Made by a program: the position numbers and the translations under genes. A stretch of 64,000 nt of DNA, taken from contig NZ_VNHJ01000005.1 of assembly GCF_008124525.1 (NCBI RefSeq), forward strand, positions 124,001 through 188,000. The letters are read 5' to 3'. Shown piece by piece: positions 34,482 through 42,012 of the stretch; the stretch's first letter is position 1, and every line of letters begins with the position of its first letter. Source of the DNA: Oceanicella actignis. GTDB taxonomy: Bacteria; Pseudomonadota; Alphaproteobacteria; Rhodobacterales; Rhodobacteraceae. The notes under the pieces are model-generated. The model was not told the origin of the DNA, ran no database searches, and saw only the letters and a list, made by a program, of their open reading frames with translations.

Positions 34482-35602
34482 CGGGGGCGGCGAAGGGGGA
34501 GGGCGGGCGCACGCTCTTCATCCATATGGGTCAGCCCAAGACGGGCACGACCTGGCTTCAGGCGGCGCTGCGCCTGAGCCGCGACGCGCTGGCCGCGCAG
34601 GGCGTCGCCTATCCGCCCGCGCCGGGCGGCGAGCCCGACGACCCCGCCGCCATCACCTCGGGCAACGGCAAGGGGCTGCTCGACGGCCCGCAGGCGCTGG
34701 CCGCCCGCCTGGCCGAGGCGAAGGACGCGCGCGCGGCGCTGTTCTCGAGCGAAAGGCTGCAGGACGCGCTGCTCGACCTGCCCGACCCGTCCTTCATCGC
34801 GCATGAGGCGGCGCGGGCGGGGTTCGCGCGCATCGAGGCGCTGCTGTTCATCCGCGATCCGGTCGAGCATGCGGCGTCGCTCGGCCAGCAGCGCGTCAAG
34901 CGCCATGGCGCGACCGAGGGCCCCGACGCCCTGATCGCGCGCTTCGACCAGCCCGCACGCGCGGCCGAGGCGATCGCGCGCATCGCGGCGCTGGATGGGA
35001 CCGCCGGCGTGCGGGCCAGGTTGACGGTGCGCAACTATTCGGTCTGCCGGCGGGCGCTGCTGCCCGAGCTGGCCGCATGGCTGGGCGCGCCGCCCGAGCT
35101 CTTGCGCGCGCCGCCCCTGGCGCGGGCCAACCGGGCGCTGACGCGGTCCGAGCTGGCGCTGCAGCTGCGGCTCAATCGCGCGCTGGCCGACGCGCCCGAC
35201 GCGGCCGCGCGCATCGGCGCGGACGCGTTCTGTCAGCGCGTTCCCGACATCCCCGCCGGCCAGAGCGCCGATCCCTTCCGCGCCTCGCCCGAGGCCGAGC
35301 GGCGGATGCTGGCGCGTCTGGCCCCGGCGATGGCGCGGGTCGACGCCTTCGTCGCGCCCGAGCATCGCTATCGGCCCGAGCGCGCGCGCCCGCCCGCCCC
35401 GTCGCCCGAAGCCGCGGCGGGGCACATGTTCGACGACGCGCAGCTCGACGCGCTGGCGGGCGGCGTCGCCGACGAGGTGCTGCGCCTGCGCGCCGAGCTT
35501 GCGCGGCTGCGCGCCGCGCCCGAACAGGGGCTGGGCGCGCGGCTTCTGGCGCGGGCGTTGTTGCGCCGGCTGGGGATGCTGGCGCGCGGCCGGGCGCGCT
35601 GA
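34478..35602 (+). CDS. Sulfotransferase-family protein in the polyamine transporter operon
   Basis: This 374-residue cytoplasmic protein has the PAPS 5'-phosphosulfate loop LFIHMGQPKTGTTWLQAAL at residues about 13-31 and a LLFIRDPVEHAASLGQQRVKRHG segment (about 125-147) that corresponds to the 3'-phosphate-binding region of sulfotransferases. The C-terminal half is less conserved, with a final basic, possibly coiled segment. Its ATG overlaps the potC stop (ATGA), so it is part of the transporter operon by position. The acceptor molecule is unknown; an imported amine or a cell-surface glycan are both possible. Low-complexity bias is moderate. Confidence 0.8.
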   Translation: MTGAAKGEGGRTLFIHMGQPKTGTTWLQAALRLSRDALAAQGVAYPPAPGGEPDDPAAITSGNGKGLLDGPQALAARLAEAKDARAALFSSERLQDALLDLPDPSFIAHEAARAGFARIEALLFIRDPVEHAASLGQQRVKRHGATEGPDALIARFDQPARAAEAIARIAALDGTAGVRARLTVRNYSVCRRALLPELAAWLGAPPELLRAPPLARANRALTRSELALQLRLNRALADAPDAAARIGADAFCQRVPDIPAGQSADPFRASPEAERRMLARLAPAMARVDAFVAPEHRYRPERARPPAPSPEAAAGHMFDDAQLDALAGGVADEVLRLRAELARLRAAPEQGLGARLLARALLRRLGMLARGRAR

Positions 35603-35691
35603 GGGCGGCGCGGGGCTGGAGTCGTCCGGCGCGCGATGCTAACGCAAGGGCCCCCTCGGCCACCGCGCCGCAGCGAAGGAGGATCGACGCG

Positions 35692-36723
35692 ATGCCCCGG
35701 ACCGACCCGTTCGATGCCGCGCGCGCGGCGCGGCTGTCGGTCGCGCCGATGATGGACTGGACCGACCGCCACTGCCGCATGTTTCATCGGCAGCTGACCC
35801 GGCGCGCGCTGCTTTACACCGAGATGGTGACCGCCGCCGCCATCGTCCGCGGCGACGCCGAGCGCCTCTTGGAATTCTCGCCGCTCGAGCGGCCGGTGGC
35901 GTTGCAGCTGGGCGGCTCGGACCCGGACGAGCTGGCGCGCGCGGTGCGCATCGCCGCGCAATGGCCGTATGACGAGATCAACCTGAACGTCGGCTGCCCC
36001 TCGGATCGCGTGCAGTCGGGCGCCTTCGGCGCCTGCCTGATGAAGACGCCGGGCCTGGTGGCCGAATGCGTCGCGGCGATGATCGAGGCCTCGCGCGCCG
36101 CGGGCGGGCCGCGCATCACCGTCAAGTGCCGCATCGGCGTCGACGATCAGGACCCCGAGCAGGTGCTGCCCGCCTTCATCGACCGGGCGGCGGCGGCGGG
36201 GGTGCGGGCCTTCGCCATCCACGCGCGCAAGGCGTGGCTGCAAGGGCTCAGCCCCAAGGAGAACCGCGAGATCCCGCCGCTCGATCATCCGCTGGTCGTG
36301 CGGATGAAGCGCCGCCGCCCCGACCTCGAGATCGCGGTCAATGGCGGGGTGACCTCGCTCGACCAGGCCGAGGCGCTGCTGGCGCAAGGCGTCGACGGCG
36401 TGATGATCGGGCGCGCGGCCTATCATGAGCCCGCGCGCATCCTCGCGGCCGCCGACCGGCGCATCTTCGGCGCGCCGGGGCCCGACGCCGACCCCGTCGC
36501 GGCCGTGCGCGCGATGCTGCCCTATGTCGAGCGCGAGCTGGCGCGGCGAACGCGCCTTGGGCAGATCACGCGGCACATGCTGGGCGCCTTCGCCGGCCGG
36601 CCCGGCGCGCGGCGCTGGCGGCGCGTGCTGTCCGAGGGGGCGCACAGGCCCGGCGCGGGGCCCGAGCTGATCGAGGCGGCGCTGGCCGAGGTCGCCGACG
36701 CGCCGGCCCGAACTCCTGCCTGA
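35692..36723 (+). CDS. dusA: tRNA-dihydrouridine synthase DusA
   Basis: DusA is an FMN enzyme that reduces uridines 20/20a in the tRNA D-loop. The 343-residue protein starts RLSVAPMMDWTDRHCRMFHRQL and has LYTEMVTAAAI, LQLGGSDPDELARAVRIA, the catalytic cysteine in INLNVGCPSDRVQSGAFGACLM, VKCRIGVDD, HARKAWLQGLSPKENREIPPL and NGGV. The DusA-specific KAWLQGLSPKENR loop is clear. The ATG follows AAGGAGG. It ends at a 350-bp low-complexity gap. Confidence 0.94.
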   Translation: MPRTDPFDAARAARLSVAPMMDWTDRHCRMFHRQLTRRALLYTEMVTAAAIVRGDAERLLEFSPLERPVALQLGGSDPDELARAVRIAAQWPYDEINLNVGCPSDRVQSGAFGACLMKTPGLVAECVAAMIEASRAAGGPRITVKCRIGVDDQDPEQVLPAFIDRAAAAGVRAFAIHARKAWLQGLSPKENREIPPLDHPLVVRMKRRRPDLEIAVNGGVTSLDQAEALLAQGVDGVMIGRAAYHEPARILAAADRRIFGAPGPDADPVAAVRAMLPYVERELARRTRLGQITRHMLGAFAGRPGARRWRRVLSEGAHRPGAGPELIEAALAEVADAPARTPA

Positions 36724-37073
36724 AGCCGGTCTGAACCGAGCCCGGACCCTCGCCCGAACCCCGCCCCGAGCTCCCCCGAGAGCGCGTCCGAAACCGCGCG
36801 TGAATCCTCGCCCGATCCCCCGTCTTGATCCTCGCCGGTCCCCCCGGCGCCGCCGGGGGCAGGGGGCGGCGGGCCTCGTCGCCGGGGGCGGGGCGCCGCA
36901 TTTCGGGCGAGCGGGGCGCCCATGCCGGGCGGGCCGCGCCGCGGCGGGCGGCGATGGGCGGGGCTCATTCGCGGCGCGCCTCTTGCAAGGCATGGCCGCG
37001 CGGCGGGCCTCGCCGAAGCGAGCGGCGCGCGCACGGGATCGGGCCGGGCGCCGGAACGCCGCGAGCCCGCGGA
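36724..37073. other. Low-complexity gap after dusA
   Basis: These 350 bp hold no recognisable gene. A degenerate CCTCGCCCGAWCCCC element recurs near 36748, 36806 and 36829, and the rest is GC-rich. Both flanking genes end here (dusA on plus, the protease on minus), so it is a convergent intergenic region. Confidence 0.45.
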
Positions 37074-37763
37074 TCAGCGCTTGAGCAGGGCCTTGTCGCC
37101 GCGGAAGGTCAGCTCGCTGAGCCCGCCAAGGAAGCTCATGCCCAGCAGCGGGCTGTGCAGCGCGCCGCGCTCGGCCACCGCGGCGCGGACGTTGTGCAGC
37201 TCGACGTCGCCCACGCGCAGGCTCTCAAGCGTCACCGGCGCGACGCGCGCGCCGCCATTGGCGGTGGTGATCGCGGTCGAGTAGTGCAGGCGGCGGGTGT
37301 CGATGCCCACGGCCTCGGCATCCTCGTGGCGCAGAAGCACGATCGAGGCGCCCGTGTCGATCAGCATGGGCAGGGGGGCGTCCTCGCGCCCGTTGACCAC
37401 CACCGGGGCGCGGAAATGCCCGTCCCAGGTCCGGGTCAGCTCGACCTCGCCGCCTGCGCGGGCCAGCGCGACCAGCGGCGCCTGGCGGCCGAGGGCGCGG
37501 TCATAGGCGGCCGACAGCTCGGCGCGCCAGGAATAGCCGCCGACGATGGCCGCGAAGACCGCCGCCCAGATCAGCGCCGCGGCGGCCAGGCGCCCGCGCC
37601 AGAGCCGCGCCAGCGCCGCGATGCCGAGGCTGGCCAGCAGCGCCACCCCCGCGAAGGCCAGCCGGCGGGCGCCGTCCTCGTCGGAAAACTCGTGCGGAAA
37701 GGCCAGACGCAGCGCGCCGAGAATGGCGCCGGCGGCAAGGATTCTGGACAAGAGCACTGGCAC
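37074..37763 (-). CDS. Retropepsin-like aspartic protease, membrane-anchored
   Basis: This 229-residue protein belongs to the TIGR02281-type clan AA aspartic proteases. The active-site motif LIDTGASIVLLRHEDAEAVG is at about residues 135-154, followed by flap-like ITTANGGARVAPVTLESLRVGDVELHNVRAAVAERGALHSPLLGMSFLGGL, with the DTGAS and LLGMSFL features of the family. Three hydrophobic segments precede it, so the protease domain is probably periplasmic. A GTG at 37763 with GGAG eight bases upstream is taken as start, since longer in-frame sequence to 37868 has no ribosome binding site. Confidence 0.85.
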   Translation of the reverse strand: MPVLLSRILAAGAILGALRLAFPHEFSDEDGARRLAFAGVALLASLGIAALARLWRGRLAAAALIWAAVFAAIVGGYSWRAELSAAYDRALGRQAPLVALARAGGEVELTRTWDGHFRAPVVVNGREDAPLPMLIDTGASIVLLRHEDAEAVGIDTRRLHYSTAITTANGGARVAPVTLESLRVGDVELHNVRAAVAERGALHSPLLGMSFLGGLSELTFRGDKALLKR

Positions 37764-37905
37764 GCGCTGGGCTCCGCTTGGCGATCGAACGGGCCGGGAA
37801 ACCGCCCCGGACGGGTTCAGAATAACGCCGTTCGGCGTGAAACTCGACTGCAAAAAGACGGCATTCACGCTTAACGGAAGGTTGAGCGCAGGGAAGCGCG
37901 CCTTG

Positions 37906-38151
37906 TCATCCGTCGCCGCGTCGGGCGCGGCGGCGGGCGCTTGGGCGCGCGCCGGCTTCGGTCAGGCGGGGGCGGCGGGCGGGCAGCTCGGCCATGAGGG
38001 CGCGGCGCTCGTCGTCGCTCATGCGCGGCCAGGCGGCGATCTCGTCGGCGCTGCGCAGGCAGCCCACGCACAGCCCCGCGCCCGGATGGATGAGGCAGAC
38101 CTTCACGCAGGGGCTTTGCGGCTCGTCGCGGCGCCAGACTTCGTCGTTCAT
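37906..38151 (-). CDS. DUF1289 small cysteine-containing protein
   Basis: This 81-residue protein has the DUF1289 pattern PCVKVCLIHPGAGLCVGCLRSADEIAAWPRMSDDERRAL, with four cysteines (CxxxC and CxxC) that may bind metal. The last 20 residues are Arg-rich and outside the domain. The family function is unknown. The start overlaps the ruvX stop (ATGA), so it is co-translated with ruvX. Confidence 0.88.
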   Translation of the reverse strand: MNDEVWRRDEPQSPCVKVCLIHPGAGLCVGCLRSADEIAAWPRMSDDERRALMAELPARRPRLTEAGARPSARRRARRGDG

Positions 38152-38636
38152 CGCGGATCCTCGCGCGAAAGGGCGGCAAGACGGTCGAGCGCGCCCTGCA
38201 GGATGTAGGCGGCGGCGACGTGGTCGATCACCTCGGCGCGGCGCTTGCGCGAGGCGTCGGCCTCGAGCAGCGCGCGCTCGGCCGCGACGGTCGAGAGCCT
38301 TTCGTCCCACATCGCCACCGGCGCGTCGGTCAGACGCGCGAAGTTGCGCGCGAAGGCGCGGGCCGATTGCGCGCGCGGACCTTCCTCGCCGGTCATGTTC
38401 ACGGGCAGGCCGATGATCCAGCCGCCGATCTCGCGCCCGGCGGTCATGGCCAGAACGGCCTCGGCGTCGCGCATGAACTTCTTGCGCCGGACCGTGCCGA
38501 TGGGGCTGGCGATCGAGCGCGTCGCGTCGGACAGCGCCACGCCGATGGTCCGATCGCCCACGTCCAGCCCCGCCAGCTGCGCGCGCGGGCCCAGAAGCGG
38601 CGCCAGCGCGGCGATGTCGAGGATCGGCGCGCTCAT
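38148..38636 (-). CDS. ruvX: Holliday junction resolvase-like RuvX (YqgF)
   Basis: This 162-residue protein is an RNase H-like YqgF family member, linked to 16S rRNA 5' end maturation or recombination. It has AGLDVGDRTIGVALSD near residue 22, IIGLPVNMTGEEGPRAQSARAFARNF and the WDERLSTVAAERALLEAD segment. It overlaps ccmI by four bases upstream and the DUF1289 gene by four bases downstream. Confidence 0.93.
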   Translation of the reverse strand: MSAPILDIAALAPLLGPRAQLAGLDVGDRTIGVALSDATRSIASPIGTVRRKKFMRDAEAVLAMTAGREIGGWIIGLPVNMTGEEGPRAQSARAFARNFARLTDAPVAMWDERLSTVAAERALLEADASRKRRAEVIDHVAAAYILQGALDRLAALSREDPR

Positions 38637-39892
38637 CGCGCGATCCCGGCGCGGGCGGCGGCGGCCTCGAGCGCGGCGCGCGCCTGCGCGTCGGCGCCAT
38701 GCGCGGCAAGGGCGCGCTCGAGCGCGGCGCGCGCCTCGTCCTTGCGCCCCAGAACGGCCAGCGCGCCGATGAGCCGCGCCCATTCCTGCGCCGATCCGCC
38801 CTGCTCGGCCAGCCTCTCGTTCAGGCGCGCGACCATGCCCTCGATCATCTGGCGGCGCTCCTCGTCCGACATGGCGGCGGCGGCCTGCATGTCCTCGCGC
38901 GTGGGGCCGGGGGCGGCGCCGGCGGCGGGGGGCAGGGGCGGCTCGGGCAGGCCGGCGGCCTCGGCGGCGGCGGCGATCTGCGCGCGGATCGCGGGCGCGT
39001 AGGGGGCGTCGGGGTTCTCGCGCACCAGCTGGGCCCAGATGGGCAGCGCCAGGTCCGCGCGCCCGCTTTGCGCAAGGGTCAGCGCGGCGTAGAAGCGCGC
39101 CATGGGCTGGGCGGGGTCGAGCTCGAGCGCGCGGCGGATCTCGGCCTCGGCCTCGGGCGAGACATAGCCCTCGACCGCCAGGATCATCAGCTCGGCCAGT
39201 TCGGCGTGATCGTCGGCGCCGGCCTTGTCGCCCAGCAGCTCCATCACGCGGCGCTGGGCGGCGAGGGCCTCTTCATGGCGGCCAAGGCGGCGCAGCGCGC
39301 CGACCAGCAGGCGGTGGCCGCGCAGATCGTCGGGCCGCGCCTCGAGCACCGCGCGCAGCCGCTCGACCAGCGGCGCAAGGCGCGCGGCCTCGGGGTCGGC
39401 GTCGTCTTGCGCGTCGGGCGCGGGCGCGTTCGCGCGCGCCTCGGCCAGGCGCCGGGCGACCTCGTCCTGCGAGGGGCGCTCGCGGGCGGCCCGCTCCATC
39501 TGCGCGAAGCGCTCGGCCAGGGGCTGATCGGGCAGCCCCGGCGCGCCGATGCGCCAGTAGATTCCCGCCGCGCCGCCCGCCACGGCCAGCGCCAGCGCCG
39601 CCGCTGCAAGGCGCGAGACGCGGCGCGGCGCGGGGGCGGGCGGCGCCTGGCGCTCGGCCTCGGCGGCGGCGGCCAGCAGGCGGCGCGAGATCTCGGCGCG
39701 CGCGCCCTCGGCCTCTTCGGCCGGGATCACGCCGCGCTCGACGTCGCGCGCCAGCGCGGCCAGCTGGTCCTTGAACACCTGCACGTCATGGGCCGCGCGC
39801 GGCAGCGAAGGCGCCTCGCGCCGCAAGAGCGGGCGCAGCGTCAGCGCGGCGACGAGCAGGGCGCCCGCAAGCGCCGCCAGCCAGAAGATCAT
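38633..39892 (-). CDS. ccmI: Cytochrome c biogenesis factor CcmI
   Basis: CcmI is the apocytochrome c chaperone of the system I maturation pathway. The 419-residue protein has two membrane helices (IFWLAALAGALLVAALTLRPLL at the N-terminus, and VSRLAAAALALAVAGGAAGIYWRIG near residue 94) with an intervening leucine-rich cytoplasmic loop (VFKDQLAALARDVERGVIPAEEAEGARAEISRRLL), then a periplasmic TPR domain that grips the apocytochrome. Length and arrangement match Rhodobacter CcmI. The other ccm genes are not in this window. It is divergent from soxB across 226 bp. Confidence 0.92.
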   Translation of the reverse strand: MIFWLAALAGALLVAALTLRPLLRREAPSLPRAAHDVQVFKDQLAALARDVERGVIPAEEAEGARAEISRRLLAAAAEAERQAPPAPAPRRVSRLAAAALALAVAGGAAGIYWRIGAPGLPDQPLAERFAQMERAARERPSQDEVARRLAEARANAPAPDAQDDADPEAARLAPLVERLRAVLEARPDDLRGHRLLVGALRRLGRHEEALAAQRRVMELLGDKAGADDHAELAELMILAVEGYVSPEAEAEIRRALELDPAQPMARFYAALTLAQSGRADLALPIWAQLVRENPDAPYAPAIRAQIAAAAEAAGLPEPPLPPAAGAAPGPTREDMQAAAAMSDEERRQMIEGMVARLNERLAEQGGSAQEWARLIGALAVLGRKDEARAALERALAAHGADAQARAALEAAAARAGIAR

Positions 39893-40118
39893 GAGCGGTT
39901 CTCCGAAATCGTCATCGCCGCGAACCTAGCGCCGGCGGCGCGCCGCGTCCATGCGGCGCGGCGCCGGGCCGCGGGGTCGGGTTTGGCGGCCCATGCGGCG
40001 GATTCCGTTGCGGCCCGGCGCGCAGGCGCGCATAGAAAGCCCAAGAGGGCGCGCCGCCGCCCGCGAGAACGTGACGCGCGGCCCGCCGGCGGGCCGCCAG
40101 ACAGGAGGGAAAGGCCCC

Positions 40119-41363
40119 ATGGCCCGCTATTCCGCCTTCGCCATCGCCCGTCAGGCGCTGAACTATCATCAGGGCTGGGAGCGCGCCTGGCGCTCGCCCG
40201 AGCCGCGCGCCGAATACGAGGTCGTGATCGTGGGCGGCGGCGGGCATGGCCTGGCCACGGCCTACTACCTTGCGGCCAATCACGGCATCCGCAACGTCGC
40301 GGTGCTGGAAAAGGGCTGGCTGGGCGGCGGCAACACGGGCCGCAACACGACCATCATCCGCTCGAACTACCTGCAGGACCCCTCGGCCGACATCTACGAG
40401 CTGTCGCGCTCGCTTTACGAGGATCTGAGCCAGAAGCTGAACTTCAACATCATGTTCAGCCCCCGCGGCGTGCTGATGCTGGCGCAGACCGAGCACGAGC
40501 TGCGCGCGTGGAAGCGCACCTTCCACGCCAACCGCATCAACGGAATCGAGAGCGAGATGGTCGGCCCCGACCGCATCCGCCAGATCGCCCCGATCCTGAA
40601 CGTCGACAGCCCGCGCTACCCGGTGCTGGGCGGGCTGTGGCAGCCGCGCGGCGGCACCGCGCGCCATGACGCGGTGGCCTGGGGCTATGCGCGCGCGGCG
40701 TCGGATCTGGGCGTGGACATCATCCAGAACTGCGAGGTCACGGGCATCGACGTGACCGGCGGGCGCGTGAGCGGCGTGCGCACCACGCGCGGGCAGATCC
40801 GCACGCGCAAGCTGTGCCTGGTGGTGGCGGGGCATGCGGGCGTGCTGGCGCAGATGGCGGGCTTTCGCCTGCCGCTCGAATCGGTCGCCCTTCAGGCGCT
40901 CGTCTCCGAGCCGATCAAGCCCTGCCTCGACTGCGTCGTCATGGCCAACACCGTGCACGGCTACATGAGCCAGTCCGACAAGGGCGAGCTGGTGATCGGC
41001 GGCGGCACGGACGGGTTCAACAACTACACCCAGCGCGGCAGCTTCCATCACATCGAGGAGACGATCCGCGCGCTGGTCGAGATGTTCCCGGTCATCTCGC
41101 GGCTCAAGATGCTGCGCCAGTGGGGCGGGATCGTGGACGTCACCGGCGACCGCTCGCCCATCATCGGGCGCGCCCCGGTCGAGGGGATCTACCTGAACTG
41201 CGGCTGGGGCACGGGCGGCTTCAAGGCCATTCCCGGCTCGGGCTGGGCGACGGCGGGCCTTCTGGCGCGCGGCGAGGATCCGGTGGCGGGGCCGTTCGGG
41301 CTCGAGCGTTTCACGGAGGGCCGCATGATCGACGAGAGCGTCGCCGCGGCCGTGGCCCATTGA
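40119..41363 (+). CDS. soxB: Sarcosine oxidase beta subunit SoxB
   Basis: SoxB is the flavin subunit of heterotetrameric sarcosine oxidase, which oxidises sarcosine to glycine and passes the methyl group to folate. The 414-residue protein has the FAD-binding motif VVIVGGGGHGLATAYYLA (about residues 35-52) and the signature WLGGGNTGRNTTIIRSNYL, with covalent flavin residue region near H173 (QPRGGTARHDAVAWGYA). AGGAGGGAAAGG precedes the ATG. It begins the sox cluster, divergent from ccmI. Confidence 0.95.
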   Translation: MARYSAFAIARQALNYHQGWERAWRSPEPRAEYEVVIVGGGGHGLATAYYLAANHGIRNVAVLEKGWLGGGNTGRNTTIIRSNYLQDPSADIYELSRSLYEDLSQKLNFNIMFSPRGVLMLAQTEHELRAWKRTFHANRINGIESEMVGPDRIRQIAPILNVDSPRYPVLGGLWQPRGGTARHDAVAWGYARAASDLGVDIIQNCEVTGIDVTGGRVSGVRTTRGQIRTRKLCLVVAGHAGVLAQMAGFRLPLESVALQALVSEPIKPCLDCVVMANTVHGYMSQSDKGELVIGGGTDGFNNYTQRGSFHHIEETIRALVEMFPVISRLKMLRQWGGIVDVTGDRSPIIGRAPVEGIYLNCGWGTGGFKAIPGSGWATAGLLARGEDPVAGPFGLERFTEGRMIDESVAAAVAH

Positions 41364-41374
41364 GGGCGCGCGGC

Positions 41375-41539
41375 TCAGTCGCCGCGCTCGCCCTCGCCGC
41401 CGCGTGGGCGCGGGCGCGGGCGCAGCAGGTCGACGGCGACGTAGATCGCCAGGACCGCGACGGTGATGAGAAGGACGCTGGCCGCGTGGCTCAGGCCGAA
41501 CAGGGTCAGCTCGGGGTCGGGCTGGGGAATACGCTCCAT
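41375..41539 (-). CDS. Small one-helix membrane protein antisense within the sox cluster
   Basis: Between soxB and soxD on the opposite strand lies a 54-residue frame with an ATG at 41539 and GAGG seven bases upstream. Its product has an N-terminus rich in charges and prolines (MERIPQPDPELTLFGL), one clear membrane helix (ASVLLITVAVLAIYVAVDLL) and a basic tail. The composition is unlike random high-GC frames. The function is unknown; convergent transcription against the sox genes is implied if it is expressed. Confidence 0.55.
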   Translation of the reverse strand: MERIPQPDPELTLFGLSHAASVLLITVAVLAIYVAVDLLRPRPRPRGGEGERGD

Positions 41540-41637
41540 CTTCAGACCTCACATACGCTACGCAAGACGACATCGACGCGCCGACAGGGTATCGCATCCG
41601 GGCCGGCGCGCGCAATCGCCAAGCAAAGAGGCGCTCC

Positions 41638-42012
41638 ATGCTGCAACTGACCTGCCCGTGCTGCGGCGCGACCGGCGAGGAAACCGAGTTCCACCCCGGC
41701 GGCGAGGCGCATCTGCGCCGCGTCGGCCCGGGGGCGAGCGACGAGGCGTTCGCCGGCTACATGTTCACCCGCAAGAATCCCAAGGGCGTGCATTTCGAGC
41801 GCTGGCGGCACGTCTATGGCTGCGGCAAGTGGTTCCACGTCGCGCGCTGCACCGCGACGCTCGAGGTGTTCGGGTCCTACCGCGCCGACGTGACCGCGCC
41901 GCCGCCCGAGATCCTGGCCCGCATCGCGCAGCGCCGCCCCGGCTGGCGGCTCGAGGACTGGACGGGCGAATCGGCGCCCGGCGAAGACGTTGACGGGGGG
42001 CAGGGCGCATGA
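41638..42012 (+). CDS. soxD: Sarcosine oxidase delta subunit SoxD
   Basis: SoxD is the small zinc-binding subunit of heterotetrameric sarcosine oxidase. The 124-residue protein has CPCCGATGEETEF at the N-terminus and HVYGCGKWFHVARCTATLEV further on, giving the zinc ligands (Cys6, Cys9, Cys63 and a histidine). It is followed by soxA with a four-base overlap. The 274 bp between soxB and soxD contain an opposite-strand small gene, which is unusual for this operon. Confidence 0.93.
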   Translation: MLQLTCPCCGATGEETEFHPGGEAHLRRVGPGASDEAFAGYMFTRKNPKGVHFERWRHVYGCGKWFHVARCTATLEVFGSYRADVTAPPPEILARIAQRRPGWRLEDWTGESAPGEDVDGGQGA

